Shown: piece after piece, positions 1 through 5,908 of the stretch
Numbering within the stretch: the first letter of the stretch is position 1
Layout of the letters: each line of letters opens with the position of its first letter
Assembly (NCBI GenBank): GCA_035255845.1
Contig: DATEZE010000064.1
Coordinates: forward strand, 1-12,139
Source: JALORV01 sp035255845
GTDB lineage: Bacteria > Pseudomonadota > Gammaproteobacteria > Burkholderiales > Burkholderiaceae_F
Direction: 5' to 3'
Length of the DNA: 12,139 nt
Notes under the pieces: model-generated
Told to the model about the DNA's origin: nothing
Databases searched by the model: none
What the model saw: the letters and a program-made list of their open reading frames with translations, nothing else
Position numbers and translations under genes: made by a program

Positions 1-365
1 AGTCCCGCGGCGGTCGTGCTGGTTGTGACTAGTGTCCCGTCGGACAAGTACACGGGAGCGGTCGCCTGACCGACGTGATCGATCGCGTCGATCGAATCCG
101 TCGAACCGATGGCGAGCCAATTGACTACCACGCCATCGTACGTGGCTCCTCCCGCCTGGGCATTCACGAAACTGTCGTAGTCAGCGATGTTCGTGGAAGT
201 CGCGTCACGGATGCCGTCGGTGACGAAAACGAAACGGAAATGGTCCCCCGGGTCGAGCCCCGTCGGGCTTTGGAGAATGATGCTGGCCTCGGTCCGGCCT
301 CCTAGCCCAGACCCCAACCAGAGCACAGCAGCGACGATCGCGAACAGGCGTGGATGTGGACGCAT
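1..365 (-). CDS. Secreted protein of a PEP-CTERM-associated family, C-terminal part off window
   Basis: The reading frame is open from an ATG at 365 to the left edge, giving the first 121 residues of a longer protein. GAGGAG lies 7 bases before this ATG (373-378) and decides the start. Residues 1-27 form a signal peptide: MRPHPR, a hydrophobic stretch (LFAIVAAVLWLGSGLG), then a TEA-S cleavage-like site. The mature part contains FRFVFVTDG, a run like TSTNIADYDSFVNA and VNWLAIGSTDSIDAIDHVG. I recall this pattern from N-terminal regions of proteins that end in a PEP-CTERM exosortase-sorting signal; that signal would lie outside the window, so this is inference. Function is unknown. The gene starts 150 bases after the R' end of attC1 and reads in the cassette direction, so it is probably the cargo of the next integron cassette. 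An in-frame extension to ATGs near 389-392 exists but lacks a ribosome site. Confidence 0.75.
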   Translation of the reverse strand, partial: MRPHPRLFAIVAAVLWLGSGLGGRTEASIILQSPTGLDPGDHFRFVFVTDGIRDATSTNIADYDSFVNAQAGGATYDGVVVNWLAIGSTDSIDAIDHVGQATAPVYLSDGTLVTTSTTAAG

Positions 366-372
366 CGAAAGA

Positions 373-378
373 CTCCTC
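373..378 (-). promoter_or_regulatory. Ribosome binding site of the secreted-protein gene
   Basis: GAGGAG on the minus strand, 7 bases before the ATG at 365. It is what selects this start over the in-frame ATGs further upstream. Confidence 0.65.
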
Positions 379-404
379 AACTTGGACATCATTGGGTTCA
401 CAGG

Positions 405-482
405 TCAAACCCTGATCCCCCGGGCCGGCCCCGCCGCAAGCCGGTTCTGCGGAGTGAATAGAGATAAAGCTGTCTTCTTCAT
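405..482 (-). CDS. Possible 25-residue leader ORF or signal-peptide remnant
   Basis: An ATG at 482 is preceded 5 bases upstream by a perfect AGGAGG (488-493), the strongest ribosome site in this part of the window. The frame encodes MKKTALSLF followed by 16 residues and stops at TGA 405-407. It lies in the same frame as the secreted-protein gene starting at 365, separated by that stop. The start sits about 33 bases inside the cassette boundary at 520, where cassette genes typically begin. It could be the original start of the cassette gene, now disrupted by a nonsense change or small indel, a translated leader, or chance. The Lys-Lys start looks like a signal-peptide n-region but no hydrophobic core follows. 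No homologue is recognised. Confidence 0.35.
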   Translation of the reverse strand: MKKTALSLFTPQNRLAAGPARGIRV

Positions 483-514
483 ATTTGCCTCCTGTGTATG
501 GCGTTTGGTCGGAC

Positions 515-593
515 GCCTAACGTTTGAGTTCACCCGGGCGTGAAGGCTGGCGAAGCCAGCCGTAGCACGTCGGTGTGGAACGAAGGGTTAGGC
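515..593 (-). other. Integron attC recombination site 1
   Basis: A 79-base site is bounded by GCCTAAC (515-521) and GTTAGGC (587-593), with complementarity extended by one base to CGCCTAAC/GTTAGGCG. Inside is a perfect hairpin, GGCTGGC (545-551), loop GAA, GCCAGCC (555-561), as expected for a folded variable terminal structure. Read on the minus strand it begins GCCTAACCCTTCGTTCCACA and ends GAACTCAAACGTTAGGC. This matches the known attC consensus in which R'' is followed by TCGTTCAAGC-like bases and R' is preceded by CTCAAGCG-like bases. That asymmetry sets the cassette direction as minus. The predicted crossover is between G521 and T520. Confidence 0.85.
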
Positions 594-1104
594 GGCATCG
601 CCAGGGTGGAGTTGGCGCAGACGGTAGGATCTGTGGGCTGAGCCGTTCCCGCTTTTGACCTTTGGAGCGAGCGATGACAGTGACTGGCGGGTGCCTCTGC
701 GGTGCGGTTCGCTGGGAAAGCTTGGAGCCGCCAATCGTTACGCGCGTGTGTTGGTGCCGAGACTGTCAGTACTTGGGCGCCGGCAGCGGAACGGTTGGCG
801 CTTGCTTTCGTACGGCGGCGTTCAAGGTTACGGGGGAGATGCGCGACTTTGCGAGCATCGCAGACAGCGGCAATCGAATGCACCGTCGGTTCTGTGGCGA
901 TTGTGGCACTCCGCTCTTTAGCGAGGCCGAGGCACGACCACACTTGATCTTCGTTCGGGTCGGAACTTTCGATGACCCGAATCTGGTTAGTCCCGCGATG
1001 ACCATCTGGACATCCAGCGCGCCGCGTTGGGCCTGCATTGACGCGAAGTTGCCGCGGGTGGAGAGGCAACCGCCGCCGGCGGCATAGCGGTGAATGCCGC
1101 CTAA
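521..1104 (-). mobile_element. Complete integron gene cassette carrying an inverted GFA-family gene
   Basis: On the minus strand the cassette runs from the TT of the attC2 R' site (T1104) to the G of the attC1 R' site (G521), 584 bases. This is an ordinary size for a cassette. Its only convincing gene is the GFA-family protein at 674-1087, on the plus strand, opposite to the cassette direction inferred from both attC sites. Most cassette genes face the same way as their attC, so the cargo probably depends on its own promoter. Its ribosome site and 5' leader are inside the cassette. If the attC orientation were misjudged, the plus-strand cassette would be 588-1179 with the gene in normal orientation. 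Its stop is 11 bases before attC2, which would also fit. Confidence 0.7.
674..1087 (+). CDS. GFA-family zinc-binding protein (CENP-V/GFA domain)
   Basis: This 137-residue protein has the full cysteine pattern of the GFA domain: GCLCGAV (Cys7, Cys9), CWCRDC (Cys26, Cys28, Cys31) and FCGDCGTPLF (Cys74, Cys77). These residues bind zinc. The family is named after glutathione-dependent formaldehyde-activating enzyme, but most members, including short ones like this, have no proven reaction. The ATG at 674 is preceded by GGAG at 664-667 with 6 bases between; a TTG 12 bases upstream in frame is a less likely start. The gene lies between two attC sites as cassette cargo. GFA proteins are, as I recall, frequent in environmental integron cassettes. 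It is cytosolic, with no signal peptide. The annotated substrate should be treated as unknown. Confidence 0.9.
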   Translation: MTVTGGCLCGAVRWESLEPPIVTRVCWCRDCQYLGAGSGTVGACFRTAAFKVTGEMRDFASIADSGNRMHRRFCGDCGTPLFSEAEARPHLIFVRVGTFDDPNLVSPAMTIWTSSAPRWACIDAKLPRVERQPPPAA

Positions 1105-1185
1105 CGAACCAAGCTAACCGGCGGCCCGCTGCGTAGGGCGTACCCCGCGCACGCGGGACGTCCGCGTTGAGCGACTGGGTTAGGC
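1099..1185 (-). other. Integron attC recombination site 2
   Basis: An 87-base site is bounded by GCCTAAC (1099-1105) and GTTAGGC (1179-1185). The outer complementarity extends to ATGCCGCCTAAC / GTTAGGCGGCAT, 12 perfect pairs. The centre holds CCCGCG (1144-1149), loop CA, CGCGGG (1152-1157). Read on the minus strand it begins GCCTAACCCAGTCGCTCAAC and ends GGTTAGCTTGGTTCGTTAGG plus C. This resembles the known consensus GBCTAACAAKTCGYTCMAG at the R'' side, so it is oriented like attC1. It would be the 3' end of the cassette holding the NTF2-like gene, whose stop lies 110 bases upstream on the minus strand. Confidence 0.85.
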
Positions 1186-1295
1186 GGCATGTGTCGCTTC
1201 TGCTCTCAGGCGCTGCGATAGCCAAGGATGCGAGCAGCCAAGAACAACAGCGCTTTGACCAACAGCACGGGGCGTCACTCGGATGCGGGAGCATC

Positions 1296-1733
1296 TCATA
1301 GATCCACTTGCCTGAACCCCAGCGCCCGTAGGAAGCTCATTGAGTCGACGTAGACGTCCTTACGTGCAACAAGGGTGCCGATAAATGGAATCACATCGAC
1401 GCCGTTCCAAGAAACTTTTTTGCCTGTTGGCTGCACGGTGGTGGAGCCCTTCGTGTATGGAATGGCCAGCGTGCCAGTCGCTGTCCATTCCTGCGTCACT
1501 AGACCGTCTCGCACGTACGTCCGACGCGCATCAAAGCGGATGTCGGGAAACGCGGCAAAGATCCCTTTCAGGATTTCGCGTATGGCGTCTTTGCCGATAC
1601 CCTTTCCGCTGCTCGTATGGTTCTCGAACACGGAATCCTTGGTGTGCATTGCGAGAATAGCCTCTACGTCGTGGCTATTCCACGCGTCTCCATAGGCGGC
1701 AATGACGTTCTGAAGCGGATGTTCAGTACACAT
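1296..1733 (-). CDS. NTF2/SnoaL-like domain protein
   Basis: This 145-residue protein starts at the ATG at 1733, with AGGAGG (1739-1744) 5 bases upstream. The frame is open well beyond this to the right, but that part overlaps the lipoprotein gene and is not coding. N-terminal residues have the SnoaL/NTF2-like pattern: YGDAWNSHDVEAILAMHT (14-31), then DSVFENHTSSGKGIGKDAIR (33-52) and the FPDIRFDAR strand. This cone-shaped fold includes polyketide cyclases, steroid isomerases, epoxide hydrolases and many proteins of unknown activity; nothing here fixes the substrate. No signal peptide is seen. It lies 110 bases before attC2 on the same strand and is the likely cargo of that cassette. Confidence 0.85.
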   Translation of the reverse strand: MCTEHPLQNVIAAYGDAWNSHDVEAILAMHTKDSVFENHTSSGKGIGKDAIREILKGIFAAFPDIRFDARRTYVRDGLVTQEWTATGTLAIPYTKGSTTVQPTGKKVSWNGVDVIPFIGTLVARKDVYVDSMSFLRALGFRQVDL

Positions 1734-1738
1734 CGTGT

Positions 1739-1744
1739 CCTCCT
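1739..1744 (-). promoter_or_regulatory. Ribosome binding site of the NTF2-like gene
   Basis: Perfect AGGAGG on the minus strand, 5 bases before the ATG at 1733. It fixes that start against the much longer open frame that extends to about 2117. Confidence 0.75.
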
Positions 1745-1869
1745 GGAACAAGTGCCGACCCTCACGCTGATTCAAATTTGATTTTTGGTGAACCGTGGAA
1801 TAGCAGCTGCCGCCGGCACGCCAGTGCCCAGTCCCGAGGACAGTCGGCAGGCATCGTAGGGGCCCGGTA

Positions 1870-2586
1870 TCACTTCTTGGACGGCAGATGGCTCGTGCGT
1901 GCAGGGTAGGTTGTGCAGTTGACGCCCTGGGGCACGCAGGCGTGATTGGTCGGACACTCGGTGAACCCGGCGCAGCATTTGCAGTCCTCATGCGCCGAGT
2001 CAAACCAATGCGGATCGAAGGGCGGGGGGACGTCACGGAGTTCGCCATCCCACGACACCGAGAACGGTTGAGGGCCCGCGACGATCTCGAGCTTGGAATG
2101 ATCAGGCACCGAGTCATCGCATGAGGTATGCGTCGTCACCCGAGCAAACCACGGTCCGCCGTTAAGACCACAGACGAGCGTCACCGTGAGTCGTGTCGAT
2201 GACTTGGAGAGCTTGTACCAGCGGGTCCCTTCCGATGGCCGTGTCCAGCGTGAGGATTCCAGCTGGCGCTCCATCACAGCCACGTCACCGTCGGCCAGAT
2301 CGGACCAAGGGCGGCACTCAGTCAGGGGGTACACGACGAAACCCCAGTACGCGATGTCGCAGGATTGCGCCTTGGGTTCGCGTGGTAGGACCGAAGGGTG
2401 GTGACTCGGCGGCGGCTCTTGGGTGACGAGTACGTTCTCCTCCTTCGTCGGCGCCAGCGTGTCGGCGATCTGCTGCGGGAGCTCAGGAAGCCTCTCGACA
2501 AGCGCCTGCCGATCAGGCGTGCGATGACAGGCCGTCAGCGCTTGAGTCAGAGCGATCAACAGGGCCAGCGTCGTGAGCTTTTTCAT
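1870..2586 (-). CDS. Orphan lipoprotein with Cys-rich C-terminus, function unknown
   Basis: This 238-residue protein starts at ATG 2586, with GGGAG 7 bases upstream (2594-2598). Residues 1-20 are a lipoprotein signal: MKKLTTL, a hydrophobic stretch, and lipobox LTAC with the lipidated cysteine at position 20. It should be exported and anchored in a membrane. The mature protein has a Pro-rich linker near residues 57-70. It ends in a Cys-rich segment, DCKCCAGFTECPTNHACVPQ plus GVNC, with six cysteines in about 23 residues, suggesting disulphides or a metal site. No known domain is recognised. The next gene on the same strand, the NTF2-like one, starts 136 bases downstream, so the two could share a transcript. 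Base composition is less GC-rich than in the right half. It may be cassette cargo or island sequence; no attC was found to its right. Confidence 0.75.
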   Translation of the reverse strand: MKKLTTLALLIALTQALTACHRTPDRQALVERLPELPQQIADTLAPTKEENVLVTQEPPPSHHPSVLPREPKAQSCDIAYWGFVVYPLTECRPWSDLADGDVAVMERQLESSRWTRPSEGTRWYKLSKSSTRLTVTLVCGLNGGPWFARVTTHTSCDDSVPDHSKLEIVAGPQPFSVSWDGELRDVPPPFDPHWFDSAHEDCKCCAGFTECPTNHACVPQGVNCTTYPARTSHLPSKK

Positions 2587-3123
2587 GCGGCGTCTCCCGT
2601 TTGAGGATGAACGGCGCGTACGCTGTCGCGTGAATTTGAAACTTCTCTTGCAGTGTACGCGCCCGGTCGTTAGGAACCCTTCAGCGAATTTCGCCTAAAC
2701 ATTCATCTCACGCCGGCAGGTCACAAGGCAATGTCATTGAACGTGCAAGTCGACGAGCCAAAGGTAAGCGGCGCTCTAGTTTCGGAAATGCCGAGCCGAC
2801 GGATCAGCCAGCCTCCGGTCGCCACATATTGCCGACGATTCATCGAAGAACGGCAGACAGAGGAACAGGCCGAAGCAACGAACGCGAAGACAGTTGGCAC
2901 TCTATTCGCGATCGCAAACGCCAGCACCAAGCAAACCACCAGCCACGCTGACAACACAGCAATTAACAAAATGCCTGTCATGTGTTCGCTCAGAGCTTAG
3001 GGCTGAGAGCGCATTGCAGAGGAGATCCGCTCTTGGGTCAATCAGCCGACCGTTCGATTCGTCCGCTCCCGGCCGTTCGGGATTGCCTTCACGTTGCGCA
3101 AGCAGGGAAAGGCAGAACCCGAG
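2587..3123. other. Low-content spacer between the lipoprotein and DUF3144 genes
   Basis: This 537-base stretch holds only one doubtful small ORF (2721-2981, minus). GTTAGGAAC at about 2670 and GCCTAAAC at about 2691 resemble attC end motifs. They are in the wrong order and do not match the R''/R' consensus, so no attC is called. I see no terminator, tRNA or insertion sequence. The sequence is visibly less GC-rich than the core genes from 3918 onward. Confidence 0.5.
2721..2981 (-). CDS. Doubtful small membrane protein, possibly frameshifted
   Basis: This is an 86-residue frame. Residues 1-27 (MTGILLIAVLSAWLVVCLVL then AFAIANR) form a convincing membrane helix and a second hydrophobic piece follows (VFAFVASA). 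Afterwards the composition turns polar and atypical. The +1 frame at that point reads LFLCLPFFDES, which continues the hydrophobic pattern and resembles an LPxxDE segment I recall from small two-helix membrane proteins. A single-base frameshift near 2855-2870 is therefore possible. There is no clear ribosome site before the ATG at 2981. An overlapping plus-strand frame at 2731-3000 has no recognisable features. I give it as hypothetical or a decayed gene. Confidence 0.35.
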   Translation of the reverse strand: MTGILLIAVLSAWLVVCLVLAFAIANRVPTVFAFVASACSSVCRSSMNRRQYVATGGWLIRRLGISETRAPLTFGSSTCTFNDIAL

Positions 3124-3414
3124 CTATTGAGCGGGCGTCATGTACTTTGCGAAGTGCTCCACATAGTCATCGAAGTTCTCCTCAAGCATCAGCCGATACT
3201 CGTTCAAGAAGTAGTCGATCGTTTCCTCGCGCGAGGCCGCCATTTCTTCCTTGGTCTCGAAGCCGCGTGCGCTTACCCATGCGTTGAAGCGCGCGGTTGC
3301 GTACATCATCGAGGCGCTTGCCCTAACCCGATCGATGTCCTCTAACTGCTCATTGGAAAGATGGATGTGCGCGTCCGCGCGCTCGTAGAACTTGTCGTCC
3401 ACACCGTCTGGCAC
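3124..3414 (-). CDS. DUF3144 domain protein
   Basis: From a GTG at 3414 this is a 96-residue acidic protein that matches my memory of DUF3144 along its length. It has VDDKFYERADAHIHLSNEQ near the start, SASMMYATARFNAWV in the middle, and EETIDYFLNEYRLMLEENFD plus DYVEHFAKYM at the end. The GTG start fits the usual family start and has GGGAGGG (3418-3424) just upstream. An ATG at 3456 would add 14 residues without a good ribosome site, and the open frame beyond that is not family-like. The protein is cytosolic and probably all-helical; no function is established. It stands alone on the minus strand in the less GC-rich half and is divergent from the DUF885 gene. Confidence 0.85.
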   Translation of the reverse strand: MPDGVDDKFYERADAHIHLSNEQLEDIDRVRASASMMYATARFNAWVSARGFETKEEMAASREETIDYFLNEYRLMLEENFDDYVEHFAKYMTPAQ

Positions 3415-3417
3415 AAG

Positions 3418-3424
3418 CCCTCCC
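3418..3424 (-). promoter_or_regulatory. Ribosome binding site selecting the GTG start of the DUF3144 gene
   Basis: GGGAGGG on the minus strand, 3-5 bases before GTG 3414 depending on the register of pairing. No comparable motif precedes the alternative in-frame ATG at 3456. Confidence 0.55.
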
Positions 3425-3589
3425 ACCGGTAGTCGGTTCTGGCTGCTTTCGCGCATTGTGACGACACTGCGTAACGGCAGCAATTGGCCGAGAACAGCTC
3501 CGGGTGGCTGAGCCGGCGTCTGCCACGGCCCGCGCGGATCAACGTAGTCCGAGACTTGCCTGGTTAGTCCGCCACTGTGTCGCGGCACA

Positions 3590-3638
3590 CGACCCGTTGC
3601 TGACATTGCGCTCGTCGCAAAGCGGCCGCGTCTCAAGC
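3590..3638 (+). repeat. Degenerate direct repeat, copy 1
   Basis: It begins CGACCCGTTGCTGAC and contains AAAGCGGCCG. It aligns over about 50 bases with 3696-3746, offset 106 bases, at roughly two-thirds to three-quarters identity by eye. The best preserved parts are CGACCCRTTGCTGAC and AAAGCGGYCG. The repeat is too diverged to be a recent duplication. Confidence 0.5.
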
Positions 3639-3695
3639 CCGTAAACGGTCGTGCAATCCAATGGCCGCTACTGAGATTCGCTGAACGGCAAAAGC

Positions 3696-3746
3696 CGACC
3701 CATTGCTGACTTCGCAGACTTCCGAAAGCGGTCGTAGCTGAAGGCC
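3696..3746 (+). repeat. Degenerate direct repeat, copy 2
   Basis: It begins CGACCCATTGCTGAC and contains AAAGCGGTCG. The end motifs CGACC and GGTCG are inverted relative to each other, so the unit could form an imperfect hairpin. It is related to copy 1 at 3590-3638 and may belong to a dispersed intergenic repeat family. Confidence 0.5.
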
Positions 3747-3917
3747 TAGACGCGGTCGTCAGTGCTTTAGTTGAGCTGCGCTTGTAGAGCGGTCGGTCAT
3801 CGACATCCCGATTCAAGCCGGCCGATCATGGAAGGTCGGATTCCCTCACGCAAGATAGTATCTGCCAGAAATCGGCAAGCCCATAAGCGCCGCTCTGAGT
3901 CAGGACCACGAGGCCAT

Positions 3918-5840
3918 ATGCGCCACCTGTTCGCGACACTGATGCTCATTTTGGCCGTGGCGGCGGTCTCCGCTAAGCCCAGCGAAAGCGAGCGTTTCAA
4001 CGCCTGGCTCGAGGCCACCTGGGAGGAGACGCTGGTCAGGACTCCGATCCTCGCGACCCAGATTGGCGACCCGCGCTACAACGATCGCGTCGTTAACTTC
4101 ACTACCGCGGAGTGGCGCGCCGACAACCGGCGCTTCCTTGAGCGGCAGTTGCGGGAACTTCAAGGGTTTGACCGGAAGGCGCTCGTGGGTCAGGAGCGCG
4201 TGTCCTTCGACATCCTCCGGCTGAACTTGACGCAGTCGCTTGAGGCTGAGCGGTTCCCGAATTGGATGCTACCGGTTAACCAGTATCAGAGCTTCCCCAA
4301 TTTCCTGGCCGAGATGGGATCCGGTACATCGATCCAGCCATTTCGCACGGTCAAGGACTACGAGGATTGGCACAAGAGGCTGTCAGGCGCACCAATCATC
4401 CTCGACGGCATGATCAACAACATGCGTATTGGCCTTGCTAAGGGCGTGACACAGCCGAAGCCTGTCATGGAGAAGGTGTTACCCCAGCTCGCGGCACTGC
4501 TGACGACCGATCCGGAGCAGAGCCTGTTCTGGGGGCCGATGAAGAATTTCCCGGAGAGCGTGCCTGTGGCAGATCGCGAGCGGCTCATCGCCGCGTTCCG
4601 TACGCTGATCAAGGAGCACGTGGTGCCCGCCTACCGACGCATGCACGACTTCGTGCGTGACGAGTACATCCCCCGGGCCCGCACGACCACCGCCTGGTCG
4701 GCACTGCCGAATGGCAAGGCCTGGTACGCGTACCACGTACGGCTCAACACCACCACGACGATGTCGCCCGATGCGATCTACGCGCTTGGTGAAACAGAGG
4801 TACACCGGATCTGGGACGAGATGAATGCGGTGCGTCGGGAGGTCAAGTTCGATGGCAACCTCCCCGCGTTCTTCCGGCAATTGCAGGACGATCCTCGCTT
4901 CTACTACACGAGGCCGGAGGAACTGCTCGGCGGCTTCCGCGATCTGCAGGTGAAGATTAATGGGTTGTTGCCCAAGCTCTTCGACATCGCACCCAAGGCG
5001 GACTACAGAGTTCAGGAGGTCGAGGCATTCCTTGCCGCGAGCTCAGATGGGGCCTCGTACATGCCGCCGGCGGCGGACGGTTCTCGCCCCGGCATCTTCT
5101 ACGTCAACACCTACAACCTGAAGGCGCAACCGATCTACGGCATGGAAACGCTGTCGCTGCACGAAGCCTCGCCTGGACACCACTTCCAGATGTCGATTGC
5201 CCTGGAGGTTTCGTCGCTGCCCAAGTTCCGCCGCTTTGCCACCCGCTACGTCGCATATTCGGAAGGCTGGGCGCTTTACGCCGAAAGCATCGGCAAGGAG
5301 CTGGGACTCTTCACCGACCCGTACCAGTGGTACGGGCGCCTATCCGATGAGCAGCTACGGGCGATGCGCCTGGTAGTCGATACCGGCTTGCACCACAAAG
5401 GCTGGACCCGGCAGCAGGCGATCGACTACATGCTCGCGCACTCGTCGATGGCCGAGAGCGATGCGATCGCCGAGGTCGAGCGTTACATCGTCAACCCCGG
5501 CCAGGCGCTTGGATACAAGATCGGCCAGTTGGAGATCAGCCGGTTGCGTCGTGAGGCAGAGTCAGAGCTCGGATCGAAGTTCGACATCAAGAAGTTCCAC
5601 CGCGTGGTGCTGACGAACGGAGAGCTCCCACTGAGTGTGCTCGCAGTTCAGGTCAGGGAGTGGATTAGGACGGAGAAGGCGGGGAGCTCAACGAGTGGCG
5701 TCGAGGCGACGCGAGGGTCCCCGAACCCCAAGAACGCGAGTCCAAGGATGACTCATGATGTCTGGTTTTGGCCGACTGCCGCCTTGGAGCTGCTAGGGAG
5801 TCCGTCGGGAAGTCTCAGTAACTTTGCCTCGGACCCTTAA
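3918..5840 (+). CDS. DUF885 family exported putative zinc metallohydrolase
   Basis: This 640-residue protein starts at ATG 3918, with GAGG at 3910-3913 just upstream. The frame is open back to 3771, but that part lacks a signal or family match. Residues 1-19 (MRHLFATLMLILAVAAVSA) are a signal peptide, so it should be periplasmic or membrane-associated. The family hallmark HEASPGHH is at residues 415-422, in SLHEASPGHHFQMS. It is followed by YSEGWALYAE about 35 residues later, which supplies the downstream glutamate. In this family these residues are thought to form a gluzincin-type zinc site. The natural substrate of most members is unknown; peptidase activity is an inference. The conserved domain seems to end at VREWI (579-583). 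A tail of about 55 residues, rich in Ser, Gly and Pro, follows and is unusual. It converges with the reductase gene, whose 3' end is 68 bases away. Confidence 0.85.
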   Translation: MRHLFATLMLILAVAAVSAKPSESERFNAWLEATWEETLVRTPILATQIGDPRYNDRVVNFTTAEWRADNRRFLERQLRELQGFDRKALVGQERVSFDILRLNLTQSLEAERFPNWMLPVNQYQSFPNFLAEMGSGTSIQPFRTVKDYEDWHKRLSGAPIILDGMINNMRIGLAKGVTQPKPVMEKVLPQLAALLTTDPEQSLFWGPMKNFPESVPVADRERLIAAFRTLIKEHVVPAYRRMHDFVRDEYIPRARTTTAWSALPNGKAWYAYHVRLNTTTTMSPDAIYALGETEVHRIWDEMNAVRREVKFDGNLPAFFRQLQDDPRFYYTRPEELLGGFRDLQVKINGLLPKLFDIAPKADYRVQEVEAFLAASSDGASYMPPAADGSRPGIFYVNTYNLKAQPIYGMETLSLHEASPGHHFQMSIALEVSSLPKFRRFATRYVAYSEGWALYAESIGKELGLFTDPYQWYGRLSDEQLRAMRLVVDTGLHHKGWTRQQAIDYMLAHSSMAESDAIAEVERYIVNPGQALGYKIGQLEISRLRREAESELGSKFDIKKFHRVVLTNGELPLSVLAVQVREWIRTEKAGSSTSGVEATRGSPNPKNASPRMTHDVWFWPTAALELLGSPSGSLSNFASDP

Positions 5841-5908
5841 CTAGCTGTGACGGAAATTCCAATAAAAGTGGCTGCCTACAGCACACCCGAAGCCCCCGGG
5901 CGCGTCGA

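Larger units (their letters stand above)
3415..3917. other. Intergenic junction between accessory and core halves
   Basis: About 500 bases without a credible gene lie between the divergent DUF3144 and DUF885 genes. Open frames run through on both strands but lack family features and good ribosome sites. The only structure seen is a pair of degenerate direct repeats at 3590-3638 and 3696-3746. GGTTAGTCC at about 3572 is reminiscent of an attC end but does not fit GTTRRRY. Both flanking genes must have promoters here; I could not pick out convincing -35/-10 pairs. Confidence 0.5.

Noticed and set aside
1196..1292. Short minus-strand hydrophobic peptide (LLVKALLFLAARILGYRSA) between the NTF2-like gene and attC2
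   Set aside because: Only about 20 codons, no ribosome site and a stop just upstream; it could be a relic of a former cassette gene but cannot be supported.
530..1294. 254-codon minus-strand open frame spanning attC1, the GFA gene and attC2
   Set aside because: It is antisense to a gene with a complete zinc-ligand pattern, and its ends are simply translations of the two attC sites. There is no family match and no ribosome site.
1734..2117. Upstream extension of the NTF2-like frame
   Set aside because: It overlaps the lipoprotein gene's 3' end on the same strand in another frame, has Arg/Ser-rich composition, and the perfect AGGAGG before 1733 marks the real start.
2660..2700. GTTAGGAAC and GCCTAAAC close together, as a possible third attC
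   Set aside because: The motifs are in reversed order for an attC, differ from the RYYYAAC/GTTRRRY consensus, and enclose too little sequence.
2731..3000. Plus-strand 89-codon frame opposite the doubtful membrane protein
   Set aside because: It shows no family features or hydrophobic pattern, and its only upstream purine run is badly spaced.
3560..3580. GGTTAGTCC as an attC R' end
   Set aside because: It does not fit GTTRRRY, and no partner RYYYAAC motif lies at a suitable distance.
3415..3816. Upstream extension of the DUF3144 frame to 230 codons
   Set aside because: The extra residues are Arg/Ser-rich and translate the degenerate repeats; the family match begins at the GTG at 3414.
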